A DNA stretch of 52,617 nucleotides from positions 1-52,617 of the forward strand of contig CANHRE010000008.1 in the NCBI GenBank assembly GCA_947463095.1. The letters are read 5' to 3'. The DNA is from Flavobacteriales bacterium. Its GTDB lineage: Bacteria; Bacteroidota; Bacteroidia; NS11-12g; UBA955. Positions 50,357 to 52,617 of the stretch are shown here, piece after piece. Below the pieces are notes generated by a model. The model did no database searches. It worked only from the letters and a program-made list of their open reading frames with translations, and was not told the origin of the DNA. The position numbers and the translations under genes were made by a program. The number at the start of each line of letters is the position of its first letter. Within the stretch, counting starts at the first letter, position 1.

Positions 50357-50832
50357 CCCGCGTACTCTTTGTTTGCCTGGGGAATATTTGTCGCTCGCCG
50401 CTGGCGGAAGCCCATTTTATTGCCCATACGGAACGAAAAGGTACGGCGCACCTGTTTGTTTGCGACAGCGCCGGCACCAGCAACAACCACGCAGGAGCGC
50501 AACCAGACCGGCGCACCCTGATCAATGCCGCTTCGCACGGCCTGGAAATCAGTCACCAAGCCCGGCAGGTGCGCAGGGAAGATTTCTTTTCCTTCAACGT
50601 TCTGGTGGCCATGGACCAGCACAACCTTAGCCACCTGGAGCGCATGAAGCCTGCCAACACAGCCGCCCGGCTGATGCTGCTGCGCGACCTGGACGATACA
50701 GATCCCGGCGCTGACGTGCCCGACCCCTGGTATGGCGGAGCGGAATTATTCGAAGAGGTGTATCATTTGCTGCATCGCTGCACGGAACGACTGCATGAAC
50801 ACCTGCACCAACAAGAACACCCTGCATTATGA
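50347..50832 (+). CDS. low-molecular-weight protein-tyrosine phosphatase
   Basis: A 161-residue LMW-PTP. The P-loop VLFVCLGNICRSPLAEA (C-x5-R) is complete, with the following serine. The acid loop is seen as DVPDPWYGG near residues 125-133. Such enzymes dephosphorylate BY-kinase-type tyrosine kinases in capsule export, but no Wzc-like kinase is in the window, and a housekeeping role is as likely. The gene overlaps the DUF1569 gene by four bases (ATGA). Confidence 0.94.
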   Translation: MDVTRVLFVCLGNICRSPLAEAHFIAHTERKGTAHLFVCDSAGTSNNHAGAQPDRRTLINAASHGLEISHQARQVRREDFFSFNVLVAMDQHNLSHLERMKPANTAARLMLLRDLDDTDPGADVPDPWYGGAELFEEVYHLLHRCTERLHEHLHQQEHPAL

Positions 50833-51293
50833 AACACTTTATTAAACTGCTGGAAGCCCTTCGGGAGGACAGTATTCCCCTTTGGGGAACCCTGCAGCCA
50901 CAGGCCATGGTGGAACACCTCACCCTCGGCATTAAAATAGGAAACGGCACCTTAAGACCACGCAATCCTGTTCCTTGGGATGATTATGACGATGCCCGTA
51001 AGGAGCAGGTGGCCAAGTTCACCAATTCTGAAACGCCCTTCTCCCGAAACATCATGAACCCCATGATGAAAGATCAGCCCTTTCAAACGCGTAAACCTAA
51101 TTTGCAGGAAGCGAAAGACTGGTTTGCCGAAGAATTGGGCACCTTCATTCAATATTGGGAAGACCAGCCGGATGCTGTGCCCATGCATCCCACGCTCGGC
51201 CCGATGGGCCACCGTCAATGGCAGCTGTTTCAACAACGACACATCACGCACCACTTTATCCAGTTTGGGCTGATGCCGGATCAGGGTGCCTGA
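50829..51293 (+). CDS. DUF1569 / DinB-like protein
   Basis: A 154-residue protein with a four-helix-bundle look. The segments IPLWGTLQPQAMVEHLTLGI and PTLGPMGHRQWQLFQQRHIT, followed by HHFIQFGL, carry histidines in the positions expected for a DinB-superfamily metal site (His near the end of helix 2 and an HxxxH in the last helix). DUF1569 members have unknown function; some may be thiol-dependent transferases or hydrolases. It is coupled to the phosphatase and overlaps the convergent T9SS gene by 13 bases. Confidence 0.8.
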   Translation: MKHFIKLLEALREDSIPLWGTLQPQAMVEHLTLGIKIGNGTLRPRNPVPWDDYDDARKEQVAKFTNSETPFSRNIMNPMMKDQPFQTRKPNLQEAKDWFAEELGTFIQYWEDQPDAVPMHPTLGPMGHRQWQLFQQRHITHHFIQFGLMPDQGA

Positions 51294-52213
51294 AACAGGG
51301 TAAGGCGCGCCGAGCTGACAAAATCCTGCTGCGCAACCTCCAGGTGATATACGCCGTTGGATAAAGCGTGCACGCTCAGGTTCAATTGCCTGTTCGCAGA
51401 AGTTCCGCAAGCCCGCAAACGGCCATTGCTGTCGAAGATGCGGTACCGGAAAGGCTGAGTATCGGGGAGCGCCACATGCACAAAATCACCCGCCTTGGCG
51501 GGGTTCGGATAAACAGAAATTTGCTCCGGAACCTTTTGCCATACGGAGGAAGGGGCCCAGAAAGGCTTGTCGGTAACCAGGTTGTCCAGCCAGAGTACGC
51601 TGCCCGGTTGTCTGGGCTTCTTCCCGTCTAAAACCGATTTGCTGCTGGTACAAACAACCTGCACGGAGTCGGGCAAACCCGGCAGCAGCCAATAGACGGG
51701 GACTTCAATGCGGGTCCAGGAAGTAATTTTTCGCCCTTCTATGTGAAAAGCTACACCCACATTTTCCTTCACACCCACACTCTTGTTGCGGGTGAAGAGC
51801 ATTACCAACGCCGCAGAATCACCCGGAGCAGGCAGGTATTTCATGTAGAAGCTGAACTTGGTCGGCTTTTGGTTGGCAGGGAAGCCAGGACTCAGGTCGC
51901 GCTCGCCCATCGTGATGATGCCGGCGATGGTATCGCTGAACTGCAAGTCTTTGGAAGTACATGCCAGGGTGCTGATGCGCGCCGCCACTTTGCCCGATAC
52001 CGGTGAAGAATCTGGCGCTACAAAGGGCAGACATCCGTATTCCGATACCAGGTTAAAGGTATTCCAGTAGAAAGGTTCGTAATAAGTTCCCGTGAACACC
52101 CAGTCTTCAAAACCTGCATTGGGGATTTCGCTTTGCTGGGCCTGAAGAGTTCCGCGTGAGCCCGGTACTAAAGCAGAAAGGCAAAGCAGAGTTAATAAAA
52201 GCGGTAAGCGCAT
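51281..52213 (-). CDS. T9SS cargo protein with type A sorting domain
   Basis: A 310-residue exported protein with a signal peptide near ALVPGSRGTLQAQ. The central part (IPNAGFEDWVFTGTYYEPF onward) resembles carbohydrate-binding/PCMD-like beta-sandwich domains, with LPGLPDSVQVVCTSSK and VLWLDNLV. The C-terminal ~75 residues are a type IX secretion sorting domain: ISVYPNPAKAGDFVHVAL, FRYRIFDSNGRLRACG and NGVYHLEVAQQD. It should be carried across the outer membrane and possibly anchored. A TTACTTTG element lies a few bases before the ATG. Confidence 0.87.
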   Translation of the reverse strand: MRLPLLLTLLCLSALVPGSRGTLQAQQSEIPNAGFEDWVFTGTYYEPFYWNTFNLVSEYGCLPFVAPDSSPVSGKVAARISTLACTSKDLQFSDTIAGIITMGERDLSPGFPANQKPTKFSFYMKYLPAPGDSAALVMLFTRNKSVGVKENVGVAFHIEGRKITSWTRIEVPVYWLLPGLPDSVQVVCTSSKSVLDGKKPRQPGSVLWLDNLVTDKPFWAPSSVWQKVPEQISVYPNPAKAGDFVHVALPDTQPFRYRIFDSNGRLRACGTSANRQLNLSVHALSNGVYHLEVAQQDFVSSARLTLFQAP

Positions 52214-52501
52214 GATTCAAAGTAAGGGAATTCTCATAGAAATAAGAATCTGGGATGATTCAATGATGAATTCAGAGATGTAAAGGGCTTGAATCACTGC
52301 TGTCCAAAACACTTTTTATTGAACAGTTAGTGTGTTGATTATCAAGTAGTTAGCTGACTGTTTTTGACGTTTTTGATTTATAACCGCAACCACCTAATGA
52401 ACAATTGAGGAATGGTTCTGGAAGAAAAAAACAAGTCTCTATTCCAACAACAGCTAAATATTAGTTTGGATAGATATCATGTTACAATAATCGCTCCATA
52501 A
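52214..52501. other. AT-rich intergenic region
   Basis: A 288-base gene-free stretch, visibly richer in A/T than anything else in the window. I see no tRNA, clear promoter beyond the one for the T9SS gene, or long repeat. The change in composition suggests the edge of a differently acquired segment. Confidence 0.5.
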
Positions 52502-52617
52502 TTAAATCACACCGTTCATTAAGTAGAATGGATATTGGTAAAAAATATGAGTACATACTGCCATACGATGGCTATCTTCACCATTAAGATTACCCCAGTT
52601 TACGATTTGTCCTTTAT
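52502..52617 (-). CDS. C-terminal tail of an unrecognised gene
   Basis: On the minus strand the frame is open from the window edge to a TAA at 52502-52504, giving 37 residues with NWGNLNGEDSHRMAVCTHIF near its start and ending in NGVI. The sequence reads like real protein, but I cannot assign a family. Its AT-rich codons contrast with the rest of the window. It may belong to an accessory gene that continues beyond the window, or be chance. Confidence 0.35.
   Translation of the reverse strand, partial: KGQIVNWGNLNGEDSHRMAVCTHIFYQYPFYLMNGVI

Noticed and set aside
1-52617. CRISPR arrays, transposases, integrases, rRNA
   Set aside because: No regularly spaced direct repeats, DDE or recombinase motifs, or rRNA sequences were seen on reading the window.

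Overview
The window looks like a chromosomal segment of a Bacteroidota bacterium. The reasons are a type IX secretion sorting domain on the last complete gene, several start-proximal TAnnTTTG motifs (the Bacteroidota -7 promoter element), few clear Shine-Dalgarno sites, a DUF5916 outer-membrane-type protein, and a secreted bleomycin-hydrolase-like C1 peptidase. Base composition looks slightly GC-rich by eye except for the last ~400 bases, which are clearly AT-rich. I cannot assign a genus.

From 1 to about 37.7 kb lies a large surface-polysaccharide (O-antigen, capsule or glycoprotein glycan) locus. It opens with a near-complete CMP-pseudaminic acid pathway in one tightly overlapping operon: pseB (cut by the window edge), pseC, pseF, pseG, pseI, then a PP-loop N-acetyl sugar amidotransferase with its HisH and HisF paralogs, then pseH. 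This set predicts a pseudaminic acid, probably in an amidino-modified form. Next come a candidate pseudaminyltransferase, a GT2-FkbM fusion, more GT2 and GT4 enzymes, an AsnB-type amidotransferase, a second sugar amidotransferase and a PIG-L deacetylase (7.5-19.7 kb). From 20 to 28 kb are two left-handed beta-helix acyltransferases, a pair of paralogous glycosyltransferases, an unrecognised cupin-like protein and two overlapping GT4 enzymes. A minus-strand block (27.9-31.15 kb) holds an O-antigen polymerase/ligase-like membrane protein, a polysaccharide deacetylase and a GNAT acetyltransferase. A second plus-strand operon (31.2-37.7 kb) has a GT4, a second AsnB, another GT4, a WcaF-like acetyltransferase, a GT2 and, coupled to its end, purK. 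No flippase (Wzx) or export ATPase is in the window.

From 37.7 kb on the content is mostly housekeeping or envelope maintenance. In order these are frr (minus), tatA, gatA, a lytic-transglycosylase-like protein that has lost its catalytic glutamate, and a DUF5916 protein. Then comes a minus-strand trio (M49-like peptidase, tail-specific protease, thioesterase), a GNAT/CelD-like protein, a secreted C1 peptidase, a 40-residue lipoprotein, a low-molecular-weight phosphatase, a DUF1569/DinB-like protein and a T9SS cargo protein. The final AT-rich stretch appears to contain the tail of a minus-strand gene that continues beyond the window.

I found no rRNA, complete tRNA, CRISPR array, transposase or integrase. 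The strongest candidates for new biology are the amidino-pseudaminic acid operon with its adjacent unassigned transferase, the GT2-FkbM fusion, the cupin-like orphan, and the catalytically degenerate MltD-like protein.
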